DNA of 64,000 bases. Origin: Streptomyces varsoviensis. GTDB taxonomy: Bacteria > Actinomycetota > Actinomycetes > Streptomycetales > Streptomycetaceae. The stretch covers positions 124,001-188,000 of the forward strand of contig NZ_JOBF01000022.1 of assembly GCF_000718635.1 (NCBI RefSeq), in the 5' to 3' direction. Numbering within the stretch: position 1 is the stretch's first letter; each line of letters opens with the position of its first letter. Below are positions 1-10,767 of the stretch, in pieces. A program made the position numbers and the translations under genes. The notes under the pieces are model-generated. The model made no database searches. It had not been told where the DNA came from and saw only the letters and a list, made by a program, of their open reading frames with translations.

Positions 1-81
1 TGGGCGGTGGCCGGTGCCCCGCAGCCCGTGACGGTCCCCGTCGACGCGGACGCGGCGGCGCGGCGGCTCGGTCTCGCCTGA
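1..81 (+). CDS. thrC: threonine synthase, C-terminal 26 residues (partial)
   Basis: Only the last 26 codons are in the window, ending in TGA at 79-81. The visible peptide runs WAVAGAPQPVTVPVD and ends RRLGLA. That ending, directly upstream of homoserine kinase on the same strand, fits actinobacterial threonine synthase, the PLP enzyme converting O-phosphohomoserine to threonine. Catalytic residues lie outside the window, so the call rests on the C-terminal resemblance and on the conserved thrC-thrB order. Confidence 0.72.
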   Translation, partial: WAVAGAPQPVTVPVDADAAARRLGLA

Positions 82-432
82 GACCCGCCCGGCTCGGGGG
101 CGGGGCCGGGGCGGCGCGTACAACGGCTGAATCCGGCCCCGGATATCCGTGATTACGGGGCACAACCTGCCGTAACGTCAGCAATGGAGCACAGGACGGC
201 GTGCGACACGCATCGTGCGCCTCCTGTGCGCCCTATGTCGCCGCAGAACCTTCCTTCGATAGGCTGTACTCAATCCGCCCCGCCGCAGACCCCTGCCGCC
301 GCTGTGCGTCATGGTGGTCGTGGCCCCTTGAGGGCGCTCGTACCTTCTCCGCCCCACACCGTCACTGAGCCACACCAGCCACACCCGACCCCCCAGTCAC
401 CGGACTGTCATACCAAGGAGAGTCATCGAGCG
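82..432. other. thrC-thrB intergenic region (351 bp)
   Basis: No gene is supported here. An in-frame extension of thrB upstream to 184 exists, but it reads as low-quality Pro/Arg/His-rich sequence and the homoserine kinase family starts at 433. A 6-bp inverted repeat TTACGG/CCGTAA (153-158 and 170-175, 11-bp spacer) and the palindrome GGATATCC at 141-148 are possible regulatory elements. A weak CCCGCC/GGCGGG hairpin lies just after the thrC stop. Confidence 0.5.
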
Positions 433-1350
433 ATGGCCGGTCCCGCCTTCCGCGCCGCCGCCGTCCGAGTGCGCGTCCCCGCGACCAGCGCCAATCTCGG
501 TCCCGGCTTCGACGCCCTCGGCCTGTCCCTCGGGCTCTACGACGACGTCGTGGTCAGGGTGGCCGACTCCGGGCTGCACATCGACATCGCCGGCGAGGGC
601 GCGGACACGCTGCCGCGGGACGAGGGCCACCTGCTCGTACGGTCCCTGCGCACCGCCTTCGAGGTGCTCGGCGGGCAGCCGCGGGGCCTGGAAGTGGTCT
701 GCGCCAACCGCATCCCGCACGGCCGCGGACTCGGCTCCTCCTCCGCGGCGATCTGCGCCGGAATCACCGCCGCCAGGGCCGTGACCATAGGCGGAGCCGA
801 GCGGCTGGACGACGCGGCGCTGCTGGAGCTGGCCACCGAGATCGAGGGCCACCCGGACAACGTCGCCGCCTGCCTGCTCGGCGGCTTCACCCTGGCCTGG
901 ACGGAGTCCGGGGCCGCCCGCGCGGTCCGGATGCGTCCGTCGGATTCCATCGTTCCGGTGGTCTTCGTGCCCGCCAAGGCGGTGCTCACCGAGACCGCGC
1001 GCGGACTGCTGCCGCGCACCGTCCCGCACGTGGACGCGGCGGCCAACGCGGGCCGCGCGGCGCTCCTGGTCGAGGCGCTGACCAGGCGCCCCGAGCTGCT
1101 GCTCGCGGCCACCGAGGACCGGCTCCACCAGGAGTACCGCGCCCCGGCGATGCCGGACAGCGTGGCCCTGGTCAACCGACTGCGCGCGGACGGCGTCCCC
1201 GCGGTCATCTCCGGCGCGGGCCCGACGGTGCTCGCGCTGACCGAGGACGGTGCGGCCGACAAGGTCGCACGGCTGGCGGGCGAGGGGTGGGCGGCCAACC
1301 GGCTGGCTCTCGACGCCCACGGGGCGAGCGTTCTGCCGCTCGGCACCTGA
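433..1350 (+). CDS. thrB: homoserine kinase
   Basis: A GHMP-family kinase of 305 residues that phosphorylates L-homoserine with ATP to O-phosphohomoserine, the step before threonine synthase. The N-terminus carries VPATSANLGPGFDALG, typical of ThrB. The glycine/serine-rich ATP loop GRGLGSSSA lies at about residues 97-105, and the C-terminal ISGAGPTVLAL is the third GHMP motif. ATG 433 was chosen because AAGGAG precedes it by about 10 bases and because family homology begins there. It lies downstream of thrC on the same strand, 351 bp away, so it may have its own promoter. The length is normal. Confidence 0.95.
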   Translation: MAGPAFRAAAVRVRVPATSANLGPGFDALGLSLGLYDDVVVRVADSGLHIDIAGEGADTLPRDEGHLLVRSLRTAFEVLGGQPRGLEVVCANRIPHGRGLGSSSAAICAGITAARAVTIGGAERLDDAALLELATEIEGHPDNVAACLLGGFTLAWTESGAARAVRMRPSDSIVPVVFVPAKAVLTETARGLLPRTVPHVDAAANAGRAALLVEALTRRPELLLAATEDRLHQEYRAPAMPDSVALVNRLRADGVPAVISGAGPTVLALTEDGAADKVARLAGEGWAANRLALDAHGASVLPLGT

Positions 1351-1722
1351 CGACACACGGTTGTGGGTCTTGGAGAGGGGGAATATTTGTTGGACCCGGT
1401 AGTGTTAACCTCAAGTCTGCACTCGACGCCACACCGGCGCGGTGCGCAGTGTCCCGATCAGGGACCGCCTTTCTTCCGGGAGCCTCCCCAACTGCCTGAG
1501 CAGCCTGCCTGAGCAGTTTCGAGCACGCTCCGGAATCGGCGTGAGCGACATGGGTGATGCATCACTTCTGATCTCCTTCACGCCGGAACCATGAATTGAT
1601 CTTTCCGCCGTACCGGCGGACCACCGCCCCGGCCCGGTCCGCAAGCCAAGGACCGCAGCCGGACAGCACAACCGGTCGCCGAGCCAGACAGGCCGACGCC
1701 CGCTCCAGGGAAGGACCCCTTC
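1351..1722. other. rho leader region (372 bp)
   Basis: This is the non-coding region between thrB and rho. A TAGTGT hexamer at 1400-1405 resembles a streptomycete -10 box, and TTGTTGGAC lies just upstream, but I cannot place a -35 with proper spacing. A leader of some 300 bases is therefore likely. Rho leaders commonly mediate autoregulation in other bacteria; whether that happens here is inference only. No ORF in it is convincing. Confidence 0.4.
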
Positions 1723-3867
<2,145 letters not shown>

Positions 3868-4185
3868 CCCGTATCGGAACATAGGTCGCGGTAAATCCAG
3901 CAGGCCCCCGTCACAGCCGTGGCGGGGGCCTGTCGGCTTGAGATCTACAACACAGGAATCAACGGCACCGCTATGCCGGACGGTCTCCCGCATTCCGCTT
4001 GAAATCGCAGGTCGAAGGCGCGCAGGCGTATGCCTCGAAGAGTCGGGACAAGCGGGTTCTAAGAATGTCCTTAAAGACCGCTGTGCAACCCTGGCGCTGG
4101 CTTCGGCGTCTCACAGACGACCGAGAAACCGCGCCTGACCAATACGGCAGGGGGTACCCGAGCACAGCGGAGGATTGAGGAGCGG
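3868..4185. other. rho-LCP intergenic region (318 bp)
   Basis: It contains the rho terminator (3901-3932) and then about 250 bases upstream of the LCP gene. The stretch around 4050-4085 is less GC-rich than its surroundings and could hold the LCP promoter, but I find no convincing pair of boxes. No ORF in it is supported. Confidence 0.4.
3901..3932 (+). terminator. rho-distal intrinsic terminator
   Basis: A perfect 10-bp inverted repeat, CAGGCCCCCG and CGGGGGCCTG, with a 12-base loop, starting 34 bases after the rho stop codon. There is no long T-run, as is common in this GC-rich group. Confidence 0.75.
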
Positions 4186-5298
4186 ATGGCACAGGAGAGC
4201 AAGGGCGGGCAAGGCGGCGGACACCGTCGGCGCGCCCGTGGCCGCCGCCGCAGGGCCCGCAGCCCGCGCCGCAAGGCGCTGCTGATCACCGCCTGGATAG
4301 CCGCCGGCCTGGTACTGCTGGGCGGGGGCGGTCTCGGCTTTCTCTACTTCAAGTTCAATGGGAATCTGACCGGCGTCGACATCAACGCCGCACTCGGCAC
4401 ACAGCGCCCCAAGGACGTCGACAACGGCTCGCAGGACATACTCGTGCTCGGCTCCGACTCGCGGGCCGGCGCGAATGGCAAATACGGCAAGGACGAGGGC
4501 AGCGCCCGCTCCGACACCGCCATGATCGTGCATGTGTATAAGGGCCATAAGACGGCCAGCGTGGTCTCTATACCCCGCGACACCCTCGTCTCCCGACCGG
4601 AATGCACCACCCCGGACGGCAAGACCACGCCGGCGGTCAAGAGCGCCATGTTCAATGACTCCTACTCGGTCGGCGGACCGGCCTGCGCCGTAAAGACCGT
4701 CGAGGCCATGACCGGCATCCGCATGGACCACTACCTCGAAGTCGATTTCGCCGGCTTCCAGAAGCTCATCGACAAGCTGGGCGGCGTCAAGCTCACCACC
4801 ACCAAGCCGATACACGACAAGGACAGCCACCTCGACCTCGCGGCGGGCACCCACACCCTCCACGGCGAGCAGGCGCTCGGGCTCGTACGGACCCGGCACG
4901 GCGTCGGCGACGGCAGCGACCTCGGCCGCATCAAGCTCCAGCAGGCGTTCATCAAGGCGCTCCTCGACCAGATGAAGTCGATCGGCCTGTTCACCAGCCC
5001 CGGCAAGCTGTACGGGATCGCCGACACCGCCACCTCGGCGCTCACCACCGACTCCGACCTGGCCTCCGTCGACAAGTTGCTGGGCTTCGCCAACGGCCTC
5101 AAGTCCATCGGCTCCGGCGACATGCGGATGGTGACGCTGCCGGTCACCTACGACGCCAGCGACCCGAACCGGGTGGTGCCGCTCGACTCCAAGGCGAGCC
5201 GGATCTGGCAGGCGCTCCACGACGACCAGCCGATCCCCGAGGACGCCGTCAAGGGCTCCGCGGGCGACAAGACGGGCGCCGACGACGTGGTCAAGTGA
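4186..5298 (+). CDS. LytR-CpsA-Psr (LCP) family cell-wall glycopolymer ligase
   Basis: A 370-residue membrane-anchored enzyme. A basic cytoplasmic N-terminus (RRARGRRRRARSPRRK) precedes one transmembrane helix (about 29-52) and an extracellular LCP domain (about 85-260). Family-typical residues are visible: LVLGSDSR (86-93), SIPRD (128-132) and a later RTRHG. LCP enzymes transfer undecaprenyl-linked teichoic or teichuronic polymers to peptidoglycan. The polyprenyl-phosphate sugar transferase at 10.8 kb is a plausible partner in the same pathway. ATG 4186 follows GAGGAG by a few bases. The specific polymer cannot be read from sequence. Confidence 0.9.
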   Translation: MAQESKGGQGGGHRRRARGRRRRARSPRRKALLITAWIAAGLVLLGGGGLGFLYFKFNGNLTGVDINAALGTQRPKDVDNGSQDILVLGSDSRAGANGKYGKDEGSARSDTAMIVHVYKGHKTASVVSIPRDTLVSRPECTTPDGKTTPAVKSAMFNDSYSVGGPACAVKTVEAMTGIRMDHYLEVDFAGFQKLIDKLGGVKLTTTKPIHDKDSHLDLAAGTHTLHGEQALGLVRTRHGVGDGSDLGRIKLQQAFIKALLDQMKSIGLFTSPGKLYGIADTATSALTTDSDLASVDKLLGFANGLKSIGSGDMRMVTLPVTYDASDPNRVVPLDSKASRIWQALHDDQPIPEDAVKGSAGDKTGADDVVK

Positions 5299-5454
5299 GG
5301 GACGGGCGTACGGGCCGGGGCGCCGCTCCCGGGCGGGCGCGCCGCGTCCGCGCACGTCCGCGCCCGTACGCGCCGCTGCGGACCGTACGCGCCCGCCTGC
5401 GCTCCGTACCCGCGGCGCGGCCGTACGGCCCTGTCCGCCGCCCCGCCGGGCCCC

Positions 5455-5481
5455 GGGAATATCCGGCACCGCCCCCCGGTT
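5455..5481 (+). promoter_or_regulatory. sigma-R-type promoter of rpmE
   Basis: GGGAAT (5455-5460) and GTT (5479-5481) are separated by exactly 18 bases. This matches the sigma-R (thiol-oxidative stress) consensus GGAAT-N18-GTT. It lies about 105 bases upstream of rpmE, which is a known sigma-R target in Streptomyces coelicolor. Confidence 0.8.
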
Positions 5482-5586
5482 TTGGGGTATGCGGGCAGTA
5501 CTGGCAAACTGGTCCGCTGGCCCCGGTTCACGTAAGGCAATCCCGCCTCTACGACCCGGCGCCCTCCCGAACCTTAGGAGTTCCCC

Positions 5587-5814
5587 TTGAAGCGCGACAT
5601 CCACCCCGAGTACATCGAGACCCAGGTGAGCTGCACCTGCGGCGCCTCCTTCACCACGCGCAGCACCGCGGTGACCGGCGGCACCATCCGTGCCGACATC
5701 TGCTCCGAGTGCCACCCGTTCTACACGGGCAAGCAGAAGATCCTCGACACCGGTGGCCGGGTGGCGCGGTTCGAGGCCCGCTTCGGCAAGAACGCCGGGT
5801 CCGCCAAGAAGTAG
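5587..5814 (+). CDS. rpmE: 50S ribosomal protein L31 (zinc-binding form)
   Basis: A 75-residue ribosomal protein of the large subunit. The four zinc cysteines are present as CTC (Cys16, Cys18) and CSEC (Cys39, Cys42), so this is the C+ form rather than the zinc-free paralogue. The conserved core HPFYTGKQK follows. The start is a rare TTG at 5587, with TTAGGAG about 6 bases upstream and no better in-frame start. The sigma-R-type promoter at 5455 fits disulphide-stress control, since zinc cysteines are oxidation-sensitive. A terminator follows at 5825. Confidence 0.97.
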   Translation: MKRDIHPEYIETQVSCTCGASFTTRSTAVTGGTIRADICSECHPFYTGKQKILDTGGRVARFEARFGKNAGSAKK

Positions 5815-5824
5815 CGACCCGCAG

Positions 5825-5877
5825 GCGCCGGTCCTCGGTCGCCTCTCGACAACGAGGGGCGACCGGACCGGCGCTTT
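5825..5877 (+). terminator. rpmE-distal terminator
   Basis: A long near-perfect inverted repeat pairs the arm GCGCCGGTCCTCGGTCGCC (5825-5843) with GGCGACCGGACCGGCGC (5858-5874), followed by TTT. It begins 11 bases after the rpmE stop. Confidence 0.75.
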
Positions 5878-5918
5878 GTCGTCCAGCAGGCCCCGTCACT
5901 TCCAGCTAGGGAAACTTG

Positions 5919-6998
5919 ATGTTCGAGGCAGTCGAGGAACTGATCGGCGAACACGCCGACCTCGAAAAGCGGCTCGCCGACCCCGCCGTCCACGCGGACC
6001 AGGCCAACGCCCGCAAGCTCAACAAGCGCTACGCCGAGCTGACCCCGATCATCGGCGCCTACCGCGCCTGGAAGGGGACCGGCGACGACATCGAGACCGC
6101 TCGCGAGCTGGCCCAGGACGACCCCGACTTCGCCGCCGAGGTCAAGGAGCTGGAGCGGCAGCGCGAGGAGCTGACCGAGAGGCTGCGGCTGCTGCTGGTC
6201 CCGCGCGACCCCAGCGACGACAAGGACGTGATCCTGGAGGTCAAGGCCGGCGAGGGCGGCGAGGAGTCCGCGCTGTTCGCCGGCGACCTGCTGCGGATGT
6301 ACCTGCGCTACGCCGAGCGCGTCGGCTGGAAGACCGAGATCCTGGAGGCCAACGAGTCCGATCTCGGCGGCTACAAGGACGTACAGGTGGCGGTGAAGAC
6401 CAAGGGCGGTGGCGGCGCCACCGAGCCCGGTCAGGGCGTCTGGGCGCGCCTGAAGTACGAGGGCGGGGTGCACCGCGTGCAGCGGGTGCCCGCCACCGAG
6501 TCGCAGGGCCGCATCCACACCTCCGCCGCGGGCGTGCTCGTCACCCCGGAGGCGGAGGAGGTCGAGGTCGAGATCGGCCCCAACGACCTGCGCGTCGACG
6601 TCTACCGCTCCTCCGGCCCCGGCGGCCAGTCCGTCAACACCACCGACTCCGCCGTGCGCATCACCCACTTGCCCACCGGCATCGTCGTCTCCTGCCAGAA
6701 CGAGAAGAGCCAGCTCCAGAACAAGGAGCAGGCGCTGCGCATCCTGCGCTCGCGGCTGCTGGCCGCCGCCCAGGAGGAGGCCGAGCGCGAGGCGTCCGAC
6801 GCGCGGCGCAGCCAGGTCCGTACGGTGGACCGGTCCGAGCGCATCCGGACGTACAACTTCCCGGAAAACCGCATCTCCGACCACCGGGTCGGCTTCAAGG
6901 CGTACAACTTGGACCAGGTCCTCGACGGCGAACTGGACCCCGTGATCCAGGCGTGCGTCGACGCCGACTCGGCGGCCAAGCTGGCGGCCGCCCAGTAG
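5919..6998 (+). CDS. prfA: peptide chain release factor 1
   Basis: A class I release factor of 359 residues that recognises UAA/UAG and triggers peptide release. The GGQ motif, whose glutamine is methylated by PrmC, is at residues 235-237 in [10 protein letters not shown]. The anticodon-like region contains [11 protein letters not shown] and the C-terminus has [24 protein letters not shown] lies immediately upstream at 5916, but ATG 5919 behind AGGGA is the better start. prmC follows directly, so substrate and modifying enzyme are paired. Confidence 0.97.
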   Translation: MFEAVEELIGEHADLEKRLADPAVHADQANARKLNKRYAELTPIIGAYRAWKGTGDDIETARELAQDDPDFAAEVKELERQREELTERLRLLLVPRDPSDDKDVILEVKAGEGGEESALFAGDLLRMYLRYAERVGWKTEILEANESDLGGYKDVQVAVKTKGGGGATEPGQGVWARLKYEGGVHRVQRVPATESQGRIHTSAAGVLVTPEAEEVEVEIGPNDLRVDVYRSSGPGGQSVNTTDSAVRITHLPTGIVVSCQNEKSQLQNKEQALRILRSRLLAAAQEEAEREASDARRSQVRTVDRSERIRTYNFPENRISDHRVGFKAYNLDQVLDGELDPVIQACVDADSAAKLAAAQ

Positions 6999-7096
6999 GC
7001 TCCCGGGGCCCCGCGGGCCCTGTGCGGCCCAGGGGCCCGCGGCCCCGAGCAGTCCCGTCCCAACGTTCTCGCAAGTTCGCAAGCCGGAGGAACAGC

Positions 7097-7978
7097 GTGC
7101 AGCAATCCGCCGGGGGGCGACCCCCGCACCCCCGATCCGTGCTGCTCGCCGAGGTGGCCCAGGCCACCCAGCGGCTGGCCGACGCGGGCGTCCCCTCGCC
7201 CCGCTTCGACGCCGAGGAGCTCGCCGCGTTCGTGCACGGCGTCAAACGCGGCGAGCTGCACAACGTCGCCGACGCCGACTTCGACGCCCGCTACTGGGAG
7301 GCCGTCGCCCGCCGCGAGGCCCGCGAACCCCTCCAGCACATCACCGGCCGCGCCTTCTTCCGCTATCTCGAACTCCAGGTGGGCCCGGGGGTGTTCGTGC
7401 CCCGCCCGGAGACCGAGTCGGTCGTCGGCTGGGCCATAGACGCCGTCCGCGCCATGGACGTCGTCGAGCCGCTGATCGTCGACCTGTGCACCGGCTCCGG
7501 CGCCATCGCCCTCGCCCTCGCCCAGGAGGTGCCGCGCTCGCGCGTGCACGCCGTCGAGCTCGACGAGGCCGCCCTGACATGGGCCCGCAAGAACGTCGAG
7601 GGGTCCCGCGTCGTTCTCCACCACGGGAACGCGCTGACCGCGCTGCCCGAGCTCGACGGCCAGGTCGACCTGCTCGTCAGCAACCCGCCGTACATCCCGC
7701 TGACCGAGTGGGAGTACGTCGCGCCGGAGGCCCGCGACCACGACCCCGAGCTCGCGCTGTTCTCCGGCGAGGACGGCCTGGACACCATCCGGGGCATCGA
7801 GCGGACCGCCCACCGGCTGCTGCGCCCCGGCGGCGTCGTGGTGATCGAGCACGCCGACACCCAGGGCGGCCAGGTGCCGTGGATCTTCACCGAGGAGCGC
7901 GGCTGGGCGGACGCCGCCGACCATCCCGATCTCAACAACCGCCCGCGGTTCGCGACGGCCCGCAGGGCGACCCCGTGA
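7097..7978 (+). CDS. prmC: peptide chain release factor N5-glutamine methyltransferase
   Basis: A 293-residue SAM-dependent methyltransferase (HemK family) that methylates the GGQ glutamine of release factors. It has an N-terminal helical domain, the SAM loop VDLCTGSGAIALALA, and the catalytic NPPY at 196-199. The start is GTG 7097, seven bases after CCGGAGG. It lies about 100 bases downstream of its substrate gene prfA, and the Sua5 gene follows after about 50 bases, indicating one transcription unit. Confidence 0.95.
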   Translation: MQQSAGGRPPHPRSVLLAEVAQATQRLADAGVPSPRFDAEELAAFVHGVKRGELHNVADADFDARYWEAVARREAREPLQHITGRAFFRYLELQVGPGVFVPRPETESVVGWAIDAVRAMDVVEPLIVDLCTGSGAIALALAQEVPRSRVHAVELDEAALTWARKNVEGSRVVLHHGNALTALPELDGQVDLLVSNPPYIPLTEWEYVAPEARDHDPELALFSGEDGLDTIRGIERTAHRLLRPGGVVVIEHADTQGGQVPWIFTEERGWADAADHPDLNNRPRFATARRATP

Positions 7979-8030
7979 CCGCGGCACCCCGCACGCTCGA
8001 CCCCAGTAACCGCTTCGCGAAGGAGATGTG

Positions 8031-8678
8031 ATGGCACGGCGATACGACTGCAGCGACGCGACCGACCGCAAGACCGGCCTGCGCGAGGCGACGGCGGCGG
8101 TCCGCCGCGGCGAACTGGTCGTGCTGCCCACCGACACCGTCTACGGCATCGGCGCGGACGCCTTCAGCGCCGAGGCCGTCGGCGACCTGCTGGAGGCCAA
8201 GGGGCGCGGCCGGACCATGCCCTCGCCCGTCCTCGTCGGCTCGCCGAACACCCTGCACGGGCTCGTCACCGACTTCTCCGAACAGGCGTGGGAGCTCGTC
8301 GACGCGTTCTGGCCCGGCGCGCTGACCATCGTCGCCAACCACCAGCCGTCGCTCACCTGGGACCTGGGGGAGACCCGCGGCACGGTGGCGGTCCGGATGC
8401 CGCTGCACCCCGTCGCCATCGAGCTGCTCACCGAGTTCGGCCCGATGGCCGTCTCCAGCGCCAACCTGACCGGCCACCCCTCCCCGCAGGACTGCGACGC
8501 GGCCCAGGAGATGCTCGGCGACGCCGTCTCCGTCTACCTCGACGGCGGGCCCACCCCGGCCGCCGTGCCGTCCTCCATCGTCGATGTCACCCGCGGCACC
8601 CCGGTGCTGCTGCGGGCGGGCGCGCTCAGCGCCGAGCAGCTCCGCGAGGTCGTACCCGATCTTGAGGTGGCCAATTGA
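8031..8678 (+). CDS. L-threonylcarbamoyladenylate synthase (Sua5/YciO/YrdC family)
   Basis: A 215-residue YrdC-fold enzyme that makes threonylcarbamoyl-AMP from threonine, bicarbonate and ATP for the t6A37 modification of ANN-decoding tRNAs. Visible motifs are VLPTDTVYGIGADAF, KGRGRTMPSPVLVGS, VAVRMPLHP and SSANLTGHPSP. ATG 8031 has AAGGAG about 5 bases upstream; overlapping ATG and GTG triplets at 8026-8030 are out of frame or too close. The stop overlaps the TTG start of the next gene. The C-terminal Sua5 extension is absent, as in the short YrdC form. Confidence 0.92.
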   Translation: MARRYDCSDATDRKTGLREATAAVRRGELVVLPTDTVYGIGADAFSAEAVGDLLEAKGRGRTMPSPVLVGSPNTLHGLVTDFSEQAWELVDAFWPGALTIVANHQPSLTWDLGETRGTVAVRMPLHPVAIELLTEFGPMAVSSANLTGHPSPQDCDAAQEMLGDAVSVYLDGGPTPAAVPSSIVDVTRGTPVLLRAGALSAEQLREVVPDLEVAN

Positions 8679-9325
8679 TCGCCCCGCAGGGGCGTGGCAT
8701 AGCGGGACCGGACCTCACCGCCGACACCTTCCGCATCCTCCACGTCAGCACCGGCAACGTCTGCCGCTCGCCCATCACCGAGCGGCTGACCCGCTATGCC
8801 CTCACCGACCGGCTCGGCGACCCCTTCGCCGGCGGCCTCGTCGTGGAGAGCGCCGGCACCTGGGGCCACGAGGGCGCGCCCATGGAGGCGCACGCCGCGA
8901 CCGTGCTCGCCGACTTCGGGGCCGACCCGGACGGCTTCATCGGCCGTGAGCTGCTCGACGAGCACGTCATCCGCGCCGACCTGGTGCTGACCGCCACCCG
9001 CGACCACCGCGCCCAGGTCATCTCGATGGGCCACTCGGCGGGGCTGCGCACCTTCACGCTCAAGGAGTTCACCCGGCTCGTACGGGCCATAGACCCCGCC
9101 ACGCTGCCCGACCCCGTGCACGGCGGCGTCGTCGGCCGCGCCCGGGCGCTGGTGCAGGCCGCCGCCGCGCTGCGCGGCTGGCTGCTGGCCCCGAACGCCG
9201 AGGCCGACGAGGTCCACGACCCGTACGGCGCCCCCATCACCTTCTTCCGCTCCATCGGCGACGAGATCAACCAGGCCCTGGACCCGGTCGTCACCGCCCT
9301 CACCGGGGTCCCCACCCGGACCTGA
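8675..9325 (+). CDS. low-molecular-weight protein-tyrosine-phosphatase-like protein, catalytic Cys replaced by Ser
   Basis: A 216-residue protein of the LMW-PTP fold. The family signature C-x5-R appears as HVSTGNVCRSP: the nucleophilic cysteine is Ser25 (codon AGC 8747-8749), while Cys30 and Arg31 are kept. An Asp-Pro acid-loop candidate is present at 146-147 (DPVHGG). With serine as nucleophile, normal phosphatase activity is unlikely, so it may bind phosphoproteins or do something else. The TTG start overlaps the stop of the YrdC gene, with GAGG upstream, which suggests translational coupling. An in-frame start with a better ribosome site was not found. Confidence 0.82.
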   Translation: MIAPQGRGIAGPDLTADTFRILHVSTGNVCRSPITERLTRYALTDRLGDPFAGGLVVESAGTWGHEGAPMEAHAATVLADFGADPDGFIGRELLDEHVIRADLVLTATRDHRAQVISMGHSAGLRTFTLKEFTRLVRAIDPATLPDPVHGGVVGRARALVQAAAALRGWLLAPNAEADEVHDPYGAPITFFRSIGDEINQALDPVVTALTGVPTRT

Positions 9326-9393
9326 CCGGCTGCGGGCGCCGGGGACCGGGCCTACATTGGGGAGACCACCCCTCAAGGTCCGGAGCCAGTGCC

Positions 9394-10656
9394 ATGCCGG
9401 TCGCCGCAGCAGCACCCCACACCCACTGGGGCCCCGACTTCGACGCGCTGCGCCGCGAGGACCCGGAGCTGGCGGGGCTGCTCCTCGCCGAGCTCGTCCG
9501 GCAGTCCGCCGGGCTCCAGCTCATCGCCGCCGAGAACTTCACCTCGCCCGCCGTCCTGGCCGCCCTCGGCTCGCCGCTCGCCAACAAGTACGCGGAGGGC
9601 TATCCGGGCGCCCGCCACCACGGCGGCTGCGAGCTGGTGGACCTCGCCGAGCGGATCGCGATCGACCGCGCCAAGTCGCTCTTCGGCGCCGCGCACGCCA
9701 ATGTCCAGCCGCACTCCGGCTCCTCCGCCGTCCTCGCCGCCTACGCGGCGCTGCTGCGCCCCGGCGACACGGTGCTGGCCATGGCGCTCCCGCAGGGCGG
9801 GCACCTCACGCACGGGTCGCCCGCCAACTTCTCCGGCCGCTGGTTCGACTTCGTCGGCTACGGGGTCGCGCCGGAGACCGGGCTGATCGATTACGGGCAG
9901 GTGCGCGAGCTGGCCCGTACGCACCGCCCCAAGGCGATCGTCTGCGGCTCGATCTCGTACTCGCGCCATGTGGACTACGCGGCCTTCCGGGAGATCGCCG
10001 ACGAGGCCGGCGCGTATCTGATCGCGGACGCCGCGCACCCGATCGGCCTGGTCGCGGGGGGAGCGGCGCCCAGCCCCGTGCCGTACGCGGACGTGGTGTG
10101 CGCGACGACGCACAAGGTGCTGCGGGGGCCGCGCGGCGGGCTGATCCTGTGCACCGCGGAGCTGGCGGACCGCATCGACCGGGCGGTCTTCCCGTTCACG
10201 CAGGGCGGCGCGCAGATGCATACGGTCGCGGCGAAGGCGGTGGCCTTCGGCGAGGCCGCGACCCCGGCCTTCACGGCGTACGCGCACCAGTGCGTGGCGA
10301 ACGCGCGGGTGCTGGCGGCGGCGCTGGCGGCCGAGGGGCTCGCGGTGAGCACGGGCGGCACGGACACCCATCTGGTCACCGCGGACGTCGCGCCGCTGGG
10401 CATCGACGCGCGGACCGCCGGCGGCCGCCTGGCGGCCTGCGGGATCACCGTGGACACCTGCGGTCTCCCGTGCGCCGACGGGCGCGCCAGGGGCCTCAGG
10501 GTGGGCAGCGCGGCCGTCTCCACGCAGGGGATGGAGGAGCCGGAGATGGCGCGTGTCGGCGCGCTGGTGGGGGCGGCGCTGCGGCAGGAGACGGGGGCCC
10601 GTGCGGAAGTGGCGGAATTGGCCGGAAGATTCCCTCCTTATCCCGATCACAGCTAA
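9394..10656 (+). CDS. glyA: serine hydroxymethyltransferase
   Basis: A 420-residue PLP enzyme converting serine and tetrahydrofolate to glycine and 5,10-methylene-THF. Visible family motifs are LQLIAAENFTSPAVL, NKYAEGYPGARHHGG, VQPHSGSSAVLAAY and the PLP-lysine segment TTHKVLRGPRGG with Lys241. The start is ATG 9394, behind CCGGAG. The family is clear, but streptomycetes often carry more than one GlyA-like gene, and the changed substrate-side sequence (YPGARHHGG in place of the usual YPGKRYYGG) suggests this is the less typical paralogue. A role on other beta-hydroxy amino acids is possible. Confidence 0.88.
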   Translation: MPVAAAAPHTHWGPDFDALRREDPELAGLLLAELVRQSAGLQLIAAENFTSPAVLAALGSPLANKYAEGYPGARHHGGCELVDLAERIAIDRAKSLFGAAHANVQPHSGSSAVLAAYAALLRPGDTVLAMALPQGGHLTHGSPANFSGRWFDFVGYGVAPETGLIDYGQVRELARTHRPKAIVCGSISYSRHVDYAAFREIADEAGAYLIADAAHPIGLVAGGAAPSPVPYADVVCATTHKVLRGPRGGLILCTAELADRIDRAVFPFTQGGAQMHTVAAKAVAFGEAATPAFTAYAHQCVANARVLAAALAAEGLAVSTGGTDTHLVTADVAPLGIDARTAGGRLAACGITVDTCGLPCADGRARGLRVGSAAVSTQGMEEPEMARVGALVGAALRQETGARAEVAELAGRFPPYPDHS

Positions 10657-10767
10657 GGGCTGGAACCATCCCCCAACGAGGCACGTCCCGGGCCGCATTC
10701 ACTGTTCGGGGGCGGACGCGAATATGGTGTGGGGCTGTGATGGCCAGCGAAACCTCTGGGGCAGCCT

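Noticed and set aside
184..432. N-terminal extension of homoserine kinase by 83 residues
   Set aside because: No family resemblance and no ribosome site at 184; ATG 433 has both.
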